DNA of 64,000 nt, taken from Niastella yeongjuensis (lineage in GTDB: Bacteria; Bacteroidota; Bacteroidia; Chitinophagales; Chitinophagaceae). The notes beneath the pieces were generated by a model. That model was not told the DNA's origin, did not search any database, and worked only from the letters and a program-made list of their open reading frames with translations. Positions 42,039 through 50,324 of the stretch are shown here, in pieces; the stretch's first letter is position 1; every line of letters starts with the position of its first letter. The position numbers were made by a program, and so were the translations under genes. The stretch spans positions 310,001-374,000 of the forward strand of contig NZ_FOCZ01000002.1 in the NCBI RefSeq assembly GCF_900110245.1, written 5' to 3'.

Positions 42039-43031
42039 TTGCTGTACAATTGGTTTCAACATATAAAATTTGCATATCCGGAAGTATTCGGGCTGTTTGT
42101 GCTGATACCGGCTATGCTATACTGGTACCTGAACAAGTACGACCGCAAACAGGGCGCATTGAAAGTGTCGTCGCTGGCGGTTATTCGCCAGGGCAGTTCC
42201 TGGAAAAATACTTTTCGACATGCACCATTTGTGATCCGGCTGGTGGCCGTGAGCTGTATCATCATGGCAATGGCCCGCCCGCAAACCCGCAACGATGAAG
42301 AGTTGAAGAACGGGCAGGGGATCGACATAGTGCTTTGTCTCGACGTGAGCGGTAGTATGCTGGCGCAGGATTTTTTACCCGACCGGCTCGAAGCTTCCAA
42401 GCAAATGGCAGCCAACTTTGTCGACATGCGGCCCACGGACCGTATTGGCGTGGTAATATTCTCTGGTGAAAGTTTTACCCTGGTGCCATTGACCACCGAT
42501 AAAACAGTTTTAAAAACCCAGATCTATAACATCAATCGCGGACTGCTGGAAGATGGTACGGCCATTGGTGATGGCCTCGGCGTAAGCGTTGACCGGTTAA
42601 AAAATGTAAAAACAAAATCAAAGGTCATCATTTTGCTTACCGATGGAGAAGACCAGGGCGGACGTATTGACCCGCTGGCTGGTAAGGAACTCGCAAAAGC
42701 TTACGGTATCCGCGTATACACCATTGGGGTGGGGTCAGAAGGGTATGCACCCGTGCCTACTGCAGATGGCACCCGGCAGCAAAAAGTGAACATCGATGAA
42801 AAGCTGTTGCGAATGATTGCTACAGAAACCGGCGGGTTGTATTTCCGGGCAAGAGATAATGAAAGTTTAAAAAGAATTTATCTGGAAATAGACAAGCTCG
42901 AAAAGTCACGCATAGAAGTTACCGCCCTGAAACGATACACCGAGCGGTTCTTCCCCTTTGCATTTGCCGCCGCGGCCTTGCTCTTCCTTGAAATATTCCT
43001 GCGGTATACTTTATTCAAGAAATTTCCATAG
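42039..43031 (+). CDS. batA: BatA-type von Willebrand factor A membrane protein
   Basis: A 330-residue protein with two membrane helices near the N-terminus (about 12-30 and 60-78), a periplasmic or cytosolic VWA domain (about 90-290) and a final helix (about 305-325). The metal-ion adhesion motif is intact: DVSGS (DxSxS) near residue 106, plus the conserved threonine and aspartate in PTDRIGVV and LLTDGEDQGG. Bat proteins are linked to stress tolerance and envelope integrity. It starts with TTG three bases after the previous stop. BatB, BatC and BatE genes do not follow. Confidence 0.88.
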   Translation: MLYNWFQHIKFAYPEVFGLFVLIPAMLYWYLNKYDRKQGALKVSSLAVIRQGSSWKNTFRHAPFVIRLVAVSCIIMAMARPQTRNDEELKNGQGIDIVLCLDVSGSMLAQDFLPDRLEASKQMAANFVDMRPTDRIGVVIFSGESFTLVPLTTDKTVLKTQIYNINRGLLEDGTAIGDGLGVSVDRLKNVKTKSKVIILLTDGEDQGGRIDPLAGKELAKAYGIRVYTIGVGSEGYAPVPTADGTRQQKVNIDEKLLRMIATETGGLYFRARDNESLKRIYLEIDKLEKSRIEVTALKRYTERFFPFAFAAAALLFLEIFLRYTLFKKFP

Positions 43032-43033
43032 GT

Positions 43034-43066
43034 ATGGGTACCACGGTTTGGAACCGTGGCACCCAT
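43034..43066. repeat. Long perfect-type hairpin between batA and rsgA
   Basis: ATGGGTACCACGGTT, loop TGG, AACCGTGGCACCCAT: a 15-pair stem with one mismatch. There is no adjacent T tract, so it may be an RNA-processing or REP-like element rather than a classical terminator. Confidence 0.7.
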
Positions 43067-43089
43067 AATTCTTGTACTTTTACCCTCCA

Positions 43090-44022
43090 ATGAAAGCAAT
43101 CGTATACCGGTCAACCGGCAGTTGGTACAATATAAAAACAGAAACGGGCAAAACAATGAGTGCCCGCATCAAAGGGGTTTTCAAAATTGAAAATATTACC
43201 TCTACCAACCCCATTGCCGTGGGTGATGAAGTGGGGATCGATATAGAAAGCGAATCAGCCAATACGGCTATTATTACTGAAATTCTTCCCCGGCGTAATT
43301 ATATCAACCGGCAATCGCCCTCGCATAAAAAACAGCATCATATTGTGGCTGCCAATATCGATCAGTCGGTATTGTTTGCCACCCTCAGGGACCCCAAAAC
43401 GTCGCAGGGGTTTATTGACCGCTTTTTGGTAACCTCCGAAGCCTACCATGTACCTGCCATGGTGGTATTCAATAAGGCCGATCTGTACAAGATCAAAGAG
43501 CAGGAAAAATATGCTATGCTTAAGGAAATGTACGCGGCTATTGGCTACCGTACGGTACTGATGTCGGTTAAAACCAATGAAGGTGTAGACGAGTTAAAGA
43601 GCATTCTGGAAAATAAAATAACGCTCATGAGCGGTCACTCCGGCGTAGGGAAATCTTCGTTCATCAATAGCATTTTCCCCCAGCTGCAACTTAAAACGCA
43701 GGATGTAAGCGGCTGGAGCGGCAAGGGGATGCACACTACCACTTTCGCAGAAATGTTCGACCTACCGGCACCAACCGGAGGCCGGGTTATAGATACGCCG
43801 GGTATGCGCGAATTTGGTTTGGTTGATATTTCCCGGCAGGAACTCTCGCATTACTATCCTGAAATGGCGCGTGTGCTCAACGACTGCCAGTTCAATAATT
43901 GTTTGCACATAAATGAACCGGGCTGCGCGGTGAAAGACGGGGTTGTCAATGGAACCATTCATGAAGAGCGCTACATAAGCTACTACAACATTCTGGAGTC
44001 TATTGACGAAAAAAACTATTAA
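43090..44022 (+). CDS. rsgA: Ribosome small subunit-dependent GTPase RsgA
   Basis: A 310-residue circularly permuted GTPase acting late in 30S assembly. The N-terminal OB-fold is followed by motifs in permuted order: NKAD (G4), then GHSGVGKSS (G1), then DTPGMREFG (G3). The C-terminal zinc site is visible in CQFNNCLHINEPGC. ATG at 43090 is chosen, giving MKAIVYRSTGSW; the upstream in-frame ATG (43072) adds residues not typical of the family and lies close to the hairpin. Confidence 0.94.
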   Translation: MKAIVYRSTGSWYNIKTETGKTMSARIKGVFKIENITSTNPIAVGDEVGIDIESESANTAIITEILPRRNYINRQSPSHKKQHHIVAANIDQSVLFATLRDPKTSQGFIDRFLVTSEAYHVPAMVVFNKADLYKIKEQEKYAMLKEMYAAIGYRTVLMSVKTNEGVDELKSILENKITLMSGHSGVGKSSFINSIFPQLQLKTQDVSGWSGKGMHTTTFAEMFDLPAPTGGRVIDTPGMREFGLVDISRQELSHYYPEMARVLNDCQFNNCLHINEPGCAVKDGVVNGTIHEERYISYYNILESIDEKNY

Positions 44023-44054
44023 CTGCGGATATTGGAAATTAAAGAGAAGGGGAG

Positions 44055-44393
44055 TTATTCAGCATTAATAAACTTCCTGGCTTTGTTTATCAGTAGTTTG
44101 GTCTCCAGAAATTTGGCCACCTCAATAACGGCATCATTGTCCTTACGGGCAGCTTCCTTGAATTTGTAGGGATAAATAGAAATGCCAGTGTAAATGTTGT
44201 AGTACAGCGTAAGAAGATGTTTGTTGTACGTAAAGTTCCAGGTAAGCGTATCGAAATCGTCCTGCTTGTTGGTGAACCGGATCTTGAGTTCATCCAATAG
44301 AATATTGGCGACCTCATAAAAGCGCTTCAATCCGCAGTCTTCATCGATAATAGCTTCGGTGAAGCCATTATCTGTGCGTAGAGTCAGGCTCAT
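44055..44393 (-). CDS. Conserved-looking small protein, unknown function
   Basis: A 112-residue acidic protein without signal or membrane segment. It has good secondary-structure alternation (NGFTEAIIDEDCGLKRFYEVANILLDEL then a strand-rich region TWNFTYNKHLLTLYYNIYTGISIYP) and a C-terminal helix. I do not recognise a family. Codon use resembles neighbours and no overlap problems arise, so I consider it real. It is convergent with rsgA and downstream of a small lipoprotein gene on its own strand. Confidence 0.65.
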   Translation of the reverse strand: MSLTLRTDNGFTEAIIDEDCGLKRFYEVANILLDELKIRFTNKQDDFDTLTWNFTYNKHLLTLYYNIYTGISIYPYKFKEAARKDNDAVIEVAKFLETKLLINKARKFINAE

Positions 44394-44417
44394 AAAGTAC
44401 GGTTTAGATTATGAAAA

Positions 44418-44439
44418 GGTTGAACCCTGGGGTTCAACC
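44418..44439 (-). terminator. Perfect hairpin after small lipoprotein gene
   Basis: GGTTGAACCC, two-base loop, GGGTTCAACC: a perfect 10-bp stem followed on the minus strand by TTTT. It ends the small lipoprotein gene at 44453. Confidence 0.75.
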
Positions 44440-44452
44440 GGGTATACAGGGA

Positions 44453-44620
44453 CTACGCTTTGAACTTTCTGGCCTTAGGCACTTTTTCGCCGCTCAGGAT
44501 CCGTTCAGCACCTACGTTTTTACCATTACTGGGGCAACCGGTTTTGCGGCTGCACGAACTTCCACCTAAAACATAGGCTACTACAATTGCTAGGAACAGA
44601 AAAATTCTAATAGATTTCAT
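44453..44620 (-). CDS. Small lipoprotein with GCPSNGKNVGAE motif, 55 residues
   Basis: Starts MKSIRIFLFLAIVVAYVLGG, followed by SSCSRKTGCPSNGKNVGAER and a basic tail ending KARKFKA. SSC is a lipobox-like site (Cys23). The mature peptide is about 33 residues with a second cysteine in GCPSNGKNVGAE. I recall similar GCPxxGxNxGAE small proteins in many Bacteroidetes, with no known role. The gene is short enough to be missed by standard thresholds. A terminator follows directly and the gamma carbonic anhydrase gene ends 74 bases upstream on the same strand. Confidence 0.75.
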   Translation of the reverse strand: MKSIRIFLFLAIVVAYVLGGSSCSRKTGCPSNGKNVGAERILSGEKVPKARKFKA

Positions 44621-44693
44621 ATACTGATTTTCTTAGGATAAAACGCACTTAAATTTAGATATATTATGCCATATCTACAAGAGACAACAGCAA

Positions 44694-45221
44694 TTATTCG
44701 GTTACCTGATCACGGAACCAATCGGCATATTTTATGTAATTGTTGGCTATCCGGTCAATTTCACCGTGAACCTGCGTAATTACAATGTCTTTTACCTTTT
44801 TGGCAGGTACACCAGCAAAAATAGTTCCCGGCGGAACAATGGTTTCTTCCAACACCACAGCGCCAGCTGCAATGATGCTGTTACTGCCTATATGGGCCCG
44901 GTCCATAATGATGGCGCCCATGCCTATCAACACGTTGTCGTCTACCGTACAGCCATGTACAATGGCGTTATGCCCAATAGATACATTGTTACCAATGACA
45001 GTTTGGGTGCGTTTATAGGTACAGTGAATGATGGCGCCGTCCTGCACATTTACTTTATTTCCCATACGAATGGCGTTTACATCACCCCGTACAACGGCAT
45101 TGAACCAAACGCTGCAATCATCGCCCATTTCCACATTACCAACAATGGTAGCATTAGGGGCAATAAAAACATTGCTTCCAAATTTGGGGTATACCCCTTC
45201 AACGTGTAAGATTACTGGCAT
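44694..45221 (-). CDS. Gamma-class carbonic anhydrase family protein
   Basis: A 175-residue left-handed beta-helix protein of the gamma carbonic anhydrase/YrdA family. Hexapeptide repeats run from about residue 15 to 135 (VFIAPNATIVGNVEMG, NVSIGHNAIVHGC). Candidate zinc-ligand histidines occur in IIHCTY, SIGHNAIVHGC and the segment after it. Trimers form the metal sites between subunits. Many members bind metal without clear carbonic anhydrase activity, so the reaction is not certain. It diverges from the aminotransferase gene. Confidence 0.88.
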   Translation of the reverse strand: MPVILHVEGVYPKFGSNVFIAPNATIVGNVEMGDDCSVWFNAVVRGDVNAIRMGNKVNVQDGAIIHCTYKRTQTVIGNNVSIGHNAIVHGCTVDDNVLIGMGAIIMDRAHIGSNSIIAAGAVVLEETIVPPGTIFAGVPAKKVKDIVITQVHGEIDRIANNYIKYADWFRDQVTE

Positions 45222-45308
45222 AGTAGTTAGGTTTTAAAGAGTCCGGAACAAATATCCTAATAAATCCCATGCAAGCCGTAGTAAATAGCATAAATGAAAT
45301 CTGAATTT

Positions 45309-45330
45309 CCCCCTTTAGGGGGTTAGGGGG
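45309..45330. repeat. CCCCCTTTAGGGGG palindrome plus GGTTAGGGGG
   Basis: CCCCCTTTAGGGGG followed by TTAGGGGG. Similar G/C-run palindromes are familiar intergenic repeats in Bacteroidetes genomes. It immediately precedes the -7 element of the aminotransferase gene. Confidence 0.7.
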
Positions 45331-45338
45331 TATCTTTG
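45331..45338 (+). promoter_or_regulatory. -7 element eight bases from a start codon
   Basis: TATCTTTG matches TAnnTTTG. With initiation 6-8 bases downstream, the transcript would begin at or next to ATG 45347, making a leaderless or nearly leaderless mRNA. The -33 region is taken up by the G-run repeat. Confidence 0.5.
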
Positions 45339-45346
45339 CGGTGATT

Positions 45347-46531
45347 ATGAATAAACGCGAATTATTTCTCCGTCACGTAGCCCAAACATCGCCTGCTCCA
45401 ATTGGGTTAGAGATCGTGAAAGCCAAAGGAAGTACGTTGGTTGACGCTGCCGGAAAAAAATACCTCGACCTGATTGCCGGTATCAGTGTGTGCAACGTAG
45501 GCCACCGGCACCCAAAAGTGGTAAAAGCCATCAAAAATCAGGTGGACGACTACATGCACCTGCTGGTGTATGGCGAAATGATTGAAACGCCCCAGGTCCA
45601 ATACGCAAAATGGTTAACCGACTATTTGCCTCCCACACTAAACTCGGTGTATTTTACCAACTCCGGGGCCGAAGCCACCGAAGGGGCCATGAAACTGGCC
45701 AAACGGGTCACCAACCGAACACAGATCATTGCCTTCAATAAAAGCTACCACGGTTCAACCCAGGGCGCGCTGAGCATTATGGGAGATGAATACTGGCGCA
45801 ATGCCTTCAGGCCGTTATTGCCCGATGTATTGCACCTGGAATACGACGCCTTTGAATCGCTGGAACATATTACTAACCAAACAGCCTGCGTAATAGCCGA
45901 AACCATCCAGGCCGAACGGGGCGTGGTGGCTCCTTCGCCCCAATGGATGACAGCCCTGGAAAAAAAATGCCGGGAAACCGGGACGTTACTGGTACTGGAT
46001 GAAATACAGGCGGGCTTTGGCCGAACCGGTACCCTGTGGGGGTTTGAACAGTTTAATGTGGTGCCCGATATTGTTTTATTGGGGAAGGCCCTCGGCGGTG
46101 GCATGCCCCTGGGCGCTTTTGTGGCCGATAAGAAGATCATGCAGGTATTTACCGAAAACCCCGTTCTGGGCCATATTACCACGTTTGGCGGCCATCCCGT
46201 ATGCTGCGCCGCCGGACTTGCGGCATTAAAAGTACTGTTGAAAGATGAAATAATAGCACAGGTGGCCCACAAGGCAGCCCTGTTTGTTGAAATGTTGCAA
46301 CATCCATTGATAAAAAAAGTACGGTCAAACGGACTGCTGATAGCGGTTGAATTTGAAAGCTTCGAGATCAATAAAAAAGTGATCGATGGTTGTTTACAGC
46401 AGGGCCTGTTGACCGACTGGTTCCTGTTTGCCCCGGAGTGCATGCGGATAGCCCCGCCGCTGACCATTTCTGCCAAAGAGATTAAAAAGGCTATAAAAAC
46501 GATGTTACAGGTACTTGATACACTGAAATAG
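45347..46531 (+). CDS. Class III PLP-dependent aminotransferase
   Basis: A 394-residue aminotransferase of the acetylornithine/4-aminobutyrate group. NSGAEATEGAMKLAKR binds the cofactor phosphate, VLDEIQAGFGRTGTLW holds the ring-binding aspartate and LLGKALGGGMPLGAF holds the Schiff-base lysine. The substrate is unclear: it lies outside the arginine cluster, which has its own argD. ATG 45347 is preferred over GTG 45341 because it gives MNKRELFLRHVAQTSP. It stands alone. Confidence 0.88.
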   Translation: MNKRELFLRHVAQTSPAPIGLEIVKAKGSTLVDAAGKKYLDLIAGISVCNVGHRHPKVVKAIKNQVDDYMHLLVYGEMIETPQVQYAKWLTDYLPPTLNSVYFTNSGAEATEGAMKLAKRVTNRTQIIAFNKSYHGSTQGALSIMGDEYWRNAFRPLLPDVLHLEYDAFESLEHITNQTACVIAETIQAERGVVAPSPQWMTALEKKCRETGTLLVLDEIQAGFGRTGTLWGFEQFNVVPDIVLLGKALGGGMPLGAFVADKKIMQVFTENPVLGHITTFGGHPVCCAAGLAALKVLLKDEIIAQVAHKAALFVEMLQHPLIKKVRSNGLLIAVEFESFEINKKVIDGCLQQGLLTDWFLFAPECMRIAPPLTISAKEIKKAIKTMLQVLDTLK

Positions 46532-46588
46532 GCTGGTTTTTTGATTGTTAATATGTTGTCAAATGGGTAGATATCAACTATATACCTT

Positions 46589-46596
46589 TACATTTG
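46589..46596 (+). promoter_or_regulatory. -7 element for DUF4399 gene
   Basis: TACATTTG fits TAnnTTTG, giving a leader of about 57 bases. No good -33 element is seen. Confidence 0.4.
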
Positions 46597-46659
46597 CGCA
46601 GTTGTATGGATCAATGTGAGCATGGGTTAACCATTATTTAATCATTTTAAAAATAGTTT

Positions 46660-47178
46660 ATGCGTAAAATTGGTCTTATTCCTTTTCTGCTGTTAGGCAT
46701 GGTTGCTTGTAACGATGGTGGTTCAAAAACTGAAGAAACCGCTACTGATACAGCCGCAGCTTCTTCTGCAATGGATACCACACACCACGTAGCCGACACG
46801 GCTGCTATGGCTGAGATAGCCCCGGTGCCTGAAATTCCTGCCGGCGCCAAAGTATTTTTCAAAAACCTGAAAAACGGCCAGAAAATAAAATCTCCCTTTA
46901 AAGTACAAATGGGTGTATCAGGTATTGCACTGGATTCTGCCGGTGTAATTAAACCAGCTTCTGGTCACCACCACATTTTGATCGATAACGGCGATTCGCT
47001 GGCTTTGGGAACAGTGGTGCCTAAAGATTCTACACACCTGCACTTTGGCAATGCCCAAAAAGAAGCAGAACTGAAATTAACACCTGGTGAACACAAATTG
47101 ACTTTGCAGTATGCCGATGGTATCCATCGTTCATATGGTGGAAAACTGGCTTCGTCAGTTACCGTAACTGTACAGTAA
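46660..47178 (+). CDS. DUF4399 lipoprotein
   Basis: A 172-residue lipoprotein (signal MRKIGLIPFLLLGMVAC, Cys17). A low-complexity Ala/Thr-rich linker (about 20-60) leads to a DUF4399 domain from about residue 65 (VFFKNLKNGQKIKSPFKVQMGVSG). The histidine-rich GHHHILID and HLHFGNAQKEAELKLTPGEHKLTLQYADG segments are the family's most conserved parts and might bind metal, though no function is established. Followed by a strong terminator. Confidence 0.88.
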   Translation: MRKIGLIPFLLLGMVACNDGGSKTEETATDTAAASSAMDTTHHVADTAAMAEIAPVPEIPAGAKVFFKNLKNGQKIKSPFKVQMGVSGIALDSAGVIKPASGHHHILIDNGDSLALGTVVPKDSTHLHFGNAQKEAELKLTPGEHKLTLQYADGIHRSYGGKLASSVTVTVQ

Positions 47179-47197
47179 TTTGTTATACATAATAATT

Positions 47198-47235
47198 AAA
47201 AAAGCCGTCCCGACTAAAATCGGGACGGCTTTTTT
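47198..47235. terminator. Terminator after DUF4399 gene
   Basis: AAAAAAGCCGTCCCGA (47198-47213) pairs perfectly with TCGGGACGGCTTTTTT (47220-47235). Confidence 0.93.
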
Positions 47236-47422
47236 AATTACTGTTTGTTAGTTAAAAAACGAATACACAATCGGTTAACCTGATTAATTTCCTATTAAAG
47301 TGTCGTTATTACACAAAATGCAACCGGTTGAATATGGTTTTTTGGATGACTTATTTGTTAAAATACTGCTGCTCGTCTAAAAAATTATTTATTTAAAATT
47401 CTGTACAATATTTTTGATGTAG

Positions 47423-47493
47423 TTAAACAAGGTCTATGCAATAGCTTTGAGGGCATGACCTGCGGGGCGATTTTCTAATCGCCCCTTTTTTTT
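47423..47493 (+). ncRNA. Candidate 70-base small RNA
   Basis: TATTTTTG at 47409-47416 (TAnnTTTG) predicts transcription from about 47423. A perfect 9-bp hairpin GGGGCGATT/AATCGCCCC followed by eight T ends it at 47493. There is no reading frame of note. The -33 element is not evident. This is a prediction from promoter and terminator alone. Confidence 0.4.
47464..47493 (+). terminator. Intrinsic terminator of candidate small RNA
   Basis: GGGGCGATT (47464-47472), TTCT, AATCGCCCC (47477-47485), eight T. Confidence 0.8.
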
Positions 47494-47710
47494 GTGTAGA
47501 ATCGTCAAGTTTTACTGCTTTTCAGTTGATTAGGATCAATATGATGAATTTTTTTCATGGTTCTTTAGTACCACCCAATCATTTAGCTGTTTTAATAAGT
47601 GATAGTCAGTTACTGACCGGACAAATTGAAATTTCCCCTGAATTTCAATCGGGCATTAGCAAATTATCATAGTTCTTTTTCTTTGTGAAGTATCGCAAAT
47701 TACACTTTAC

Positions 47711-47743
47711 CAGGAGCCATTTCTATGGCACCTGTTTTTTTTT
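47711..47743 (+). terminator. Second orphan intrinsic terminator
   Basis: CAGGAGCCAT (47711-47720), TTCT, ATGGCACCTG (47725-47734), nine T; one A-A mismatch. A weak TTTCTTTG box lies at about 47678. It could end a second short RNA. Confidence 0.7.
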
Positions 47744-47768
47744 AACCCTGAATAAAGGGTAGGTGCAT

Positions 47769-47793
47769 AAAAAATCCCGACCGAAGCCGGGAT
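47769..47793 (-). terminator. Terminator after DUF5686 gene
   Basis: The minus strand reads ATCCCGGC, TTCG, GTCGGGAT then TTTTT. UUCG-type loop, 8-bp stem. Confidence 0.85.
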
Positions 47794-47816
47794 CAATACT
47801 ATAAGTTGATATTTCC

Positions 47817-50324
47817 TTAGAATTGGAGCCTAAAGCTTCCGAATACCCCAAAACGCTGATTGGAAACTTCGGGCAGGGGTTGAGGTAATACCCGCCATAT
47901 AAAATCAAACCGCAGCACTTTAAAGATATTATCTACACCAGTACCAACTTCCAGATACGTTTTTCCATCCAGTGATTCAAACATATAGGTAGAACCGGAA
48001 GGCATGTTCAATGACCTGTTTTCTTCACTCAGGCTGCCCCATAATCCCTTTACTGTATAAAACTGACGGAATTTTAGCTTTCGGGTAAGTCCAGTAAACC
48101 GGAAGATCCCTGAACCGATATTATGTTCGAAATTAAACCCTGCATATTTATCATGCAGATATTGCCAGCGGTTCATTAGGCTATAAGCATACTTGTTATA
48201 GTAATATATTTCATTACCGGGTGCTACATCCAGCAACATAAAGGGCAGGGTGCCAAAGGTTTTACCCCCAAATACACTATAATACAAATTGCCGTAAGGC
48301 GATATTTTCAGATAGTCAGAAACACTACCGCTAATTTTACTGTAATCATAATTGCTGTTCCATACACCCTTTATACCACGCGTATATTTAACAGACACGA
48401 TCGGGTAGGGGCTACCCAGGCTGTACCGGTAAAAATCCCCTTCCAGAAATTTCTCCAGATAAGCGAAACGCACCTGAACCGAACCTTCAAACGTATTTAA
48501 TGGTTCTGTGATGCCATTACCATCGTAGAAAATCTCTTTTTCGGGTAGGTTCAGCAAGGGATTGTATGATCTGCGTGAACCAGTGAGGTTAACCGATAAA
48601 CCAGAATGCCATTCCTTGAACAGGTCCATCTGCATTAATTCGGTCTCCATGAATTTCATAGGAACGCCAGGTTTTCTGATGGCCAACGCAAAAATGTTAT
48701 CCTGGCTTACTTCATCTAAATAATTCTGTCCGTAATCGATGTCTTTTAAGTATCTGGCAGAAATGTACGTACGGGGGCTTTTTTTGAACAAATACAAGGC
48801 ATCACCCTCATATTTGAACTTCTGGTCTTTTGTACCATAGGCCAAATACCCATGTAAATACAGATTTTTGAACATTTTTTCATTGGTACCAAGGTCAAAG
48901 CGGAAGCGCCAGCCTTCCAGCGTATTTGCATAGATCCAGTTGTACCAGGGACCGATCTCAAATTTGCCTATGTCAAGGAAACCAGTGGCCAGGAAATTCA
49001 CTGTTTTTACTGCCCGTTGAAAGGCCGGCAGTTTTAACAGGGTATCGATAGTTTGGTATAATTTCTTTTCAGTGGCGCTTAATTCTTCGTGGCGGTTATT
49101 GACCCAAAAAGAATCAGGGGCGTTATTGGCCTGGGGCGGAAAGATAGTTTCTTCAATAAGCTTGTTTTTTGCCAGCTCATTCGTTACTGAAGTATCATTT
49201 ACAACAATGCCTTTGTAGGTGGTGGTTTTTCTGCCAATGGCGCTTAACATCTTTTCACCGGAAAGCAGCGAGAGGTCAACCACGAATTTATCTCTGGTGA
49301 GGAACCAGGTGGTGTCGTTGAGCATACTGAATTCCTGTATCAGACTAAGGCGGTTTACATAGTTCAGGTTGGCATCTTTACCCAAACGAAGGTTCATTTT
49401 TTGAATGGCAAAGGTGGTATCATGTACCCAGCAATCCCCTTCAAAGGTGTTTTGTCCTTTGTGTTTGGGAATAAAGAAGAAGTGAATGAGGCGGCGGCCG
49501 TTTACAAATTGCGAGTCAAGCACCTTGTAATTATAGAACGCATCGCCGTTATCGCTGATGGGGCTTACAAATTGTTTATCGAAAACGGGTATGAAGTTGG
49601 CGTAAAAGTTTACATTTTGGTCAATACCGCCCAATAATTTTGAAACGCTTTCATTATTCACCCCCATGGTTTTGGTGCCTTTAAACACTTCACGACGACG
49701 CAGGGGTGTTTTTTGGAAGTAGTAATCAGAGATGGCTTCTGTAATATATACCGGTAAATAGGGTACCCCCTCCTCGGTGGTATCGATATTATTCAGCACA
49801 AAATTAAACTTCTTGATAAAGGGCAGATTCTCCCATTTTTCCTTTTTTATATTCTTGAGGTCTACTTCTAATTTGTTATACAGTTCATAGGAGAAGTTAT
49901 GGAAGCGGTAGCGGTCGTTCTGGGGTTTGTGTTTAACAATACGTTTCCACATCAGTAAACCACGATCAACTTTCTTTTTTACAATAACGGCGGCAAAATT
50001 GCCACGCTCCATCAGAATGCTGATGTCTAAAACATTGTTTTTGGCACGGGACAATAAGAAGCTGTCGAATGGTAGTTTAAAATCCTGATATCCTACATAA
50101 GAAATGATGAGGGTGTCAGTAGGCCATTCGTTAAAATGAAAGATGAAAGATCCTGCCGAATCGCTGAGTTTGCCGGTCTTTTGGTTCTGGAACTGCATCG
50201 AAGCAAAAGGGATACGTTCGTCACTATGAGCATCTTTAACAATTCCTTTCAGTATCCTGTTTTGTGCCATTGCGCCATGAGTCAACAGTATCAACAGCAG
50301 GATTTTAAACGGTCTAATAGGCAT
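47817..50324 (-). CDS. DUF5686/CarboxypepD_reg outer-membrane protein
   Basis: An 835-residue exported protein: signal peptide (about 1-20, ending AMAQ), a carboxypeptidase-like regulatory beta-sandwich (about 22-105; GIVKDAHSDERIPFASMQF), then the DUF5686 region to the C-terminus, rich in beta strands and ending in a phenylalanine (GVFGSFRLQF), as outer-membrane barrels do. The sandwich domain is also the N-terminal module of SusC-type transporters, but no plug or TonB box is seen, so it is not a SusC protein. Function of DUF5686 is not known. Monocistronic. Confidence 0.85.
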   Translation of the reverse strand: MPIRPFKILLLILLTHGAMAQNRILKGIVKDAHSDERIPFASMQFQNQKTGKLSDSAGSFIFHFNEWPTDTLIISYVGYQDFKLPFDSFLLSRAKNNVLDISILMERGNFAAVIVKKKVDRGLLMWKRIVKHKPQNDRYRFHNFSYELYNKLEVDLKNIKKEKWENLPFIKKFNFVLNNIDTTEEGVPYLPVYITEAISDYYFQKTPLRRREVFKGTKTMGVNNESVSKLLGGIDQNVNFYANFIPVFDKQFVSPISDNGDAFYNYKVLDSQFVNGRRLIHFFFIPKHKGQNTFEGDCWVHDTTFAIQKMNLRLGKDANLNYVNRLSLIQEFSMLNDTTWFLTRDKFVVDLSLLSGEKMLSAIGRKTTTYKGIVVNDTSVTNELAKNKLIEETIFPPQANNAPDSFWVNNRHEELSATEKKLYQTIDTLLKLPAFQRAVKTVNFLATGFLDIGKFEIGPWYNWIYANTLEGWRFRFDLGTNEKMFKNLYLHGYLAYGTKDQKFKYEGDALYLFKKSPRTYISARYLKDIDYGQNYLDEVSQDNIFALAIRKPGVPMKFMETELMQMDLFKEWHSGLSVNLTGSRRSYNPLLNLPEKEIFYDGNGITEPLNTFEGSVQVRFAYLEKFLEGDFYRYSLGSPYPIVSVKYTRGIKGVWNSNYDYSKISGSVSDYLKISPYGNLYYSVFGGKTFGTLPFMLLDVAPGNEIYYYNKYAYSLMNRWQYLHDKYAGFNFEHNIGSGIFRFTGLTRKLKFRQFYTVKGLWGSLSEENRSLNMPSGSTYMFESLDGKTYLEVGTGVDNIFKVLRFDFIWRVLPQPLPEVSNQRFGVFGSFRLQF

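Larger units (their letters stand above)
47236..47768 (+). other. Gene-free stretch with small-RNA-like elements
   Basis: No credible gene in over 500 bases. It contains a -7 box (47409), two intrinsic terminators (47464-47493 and 47711-47743), a perfect 9-bp stem ATTGAAATT/AATTTCAAT (47625-47649) and a palindrome GTCAGTTACTGAC (47605-47617). Confidence 0.5.
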
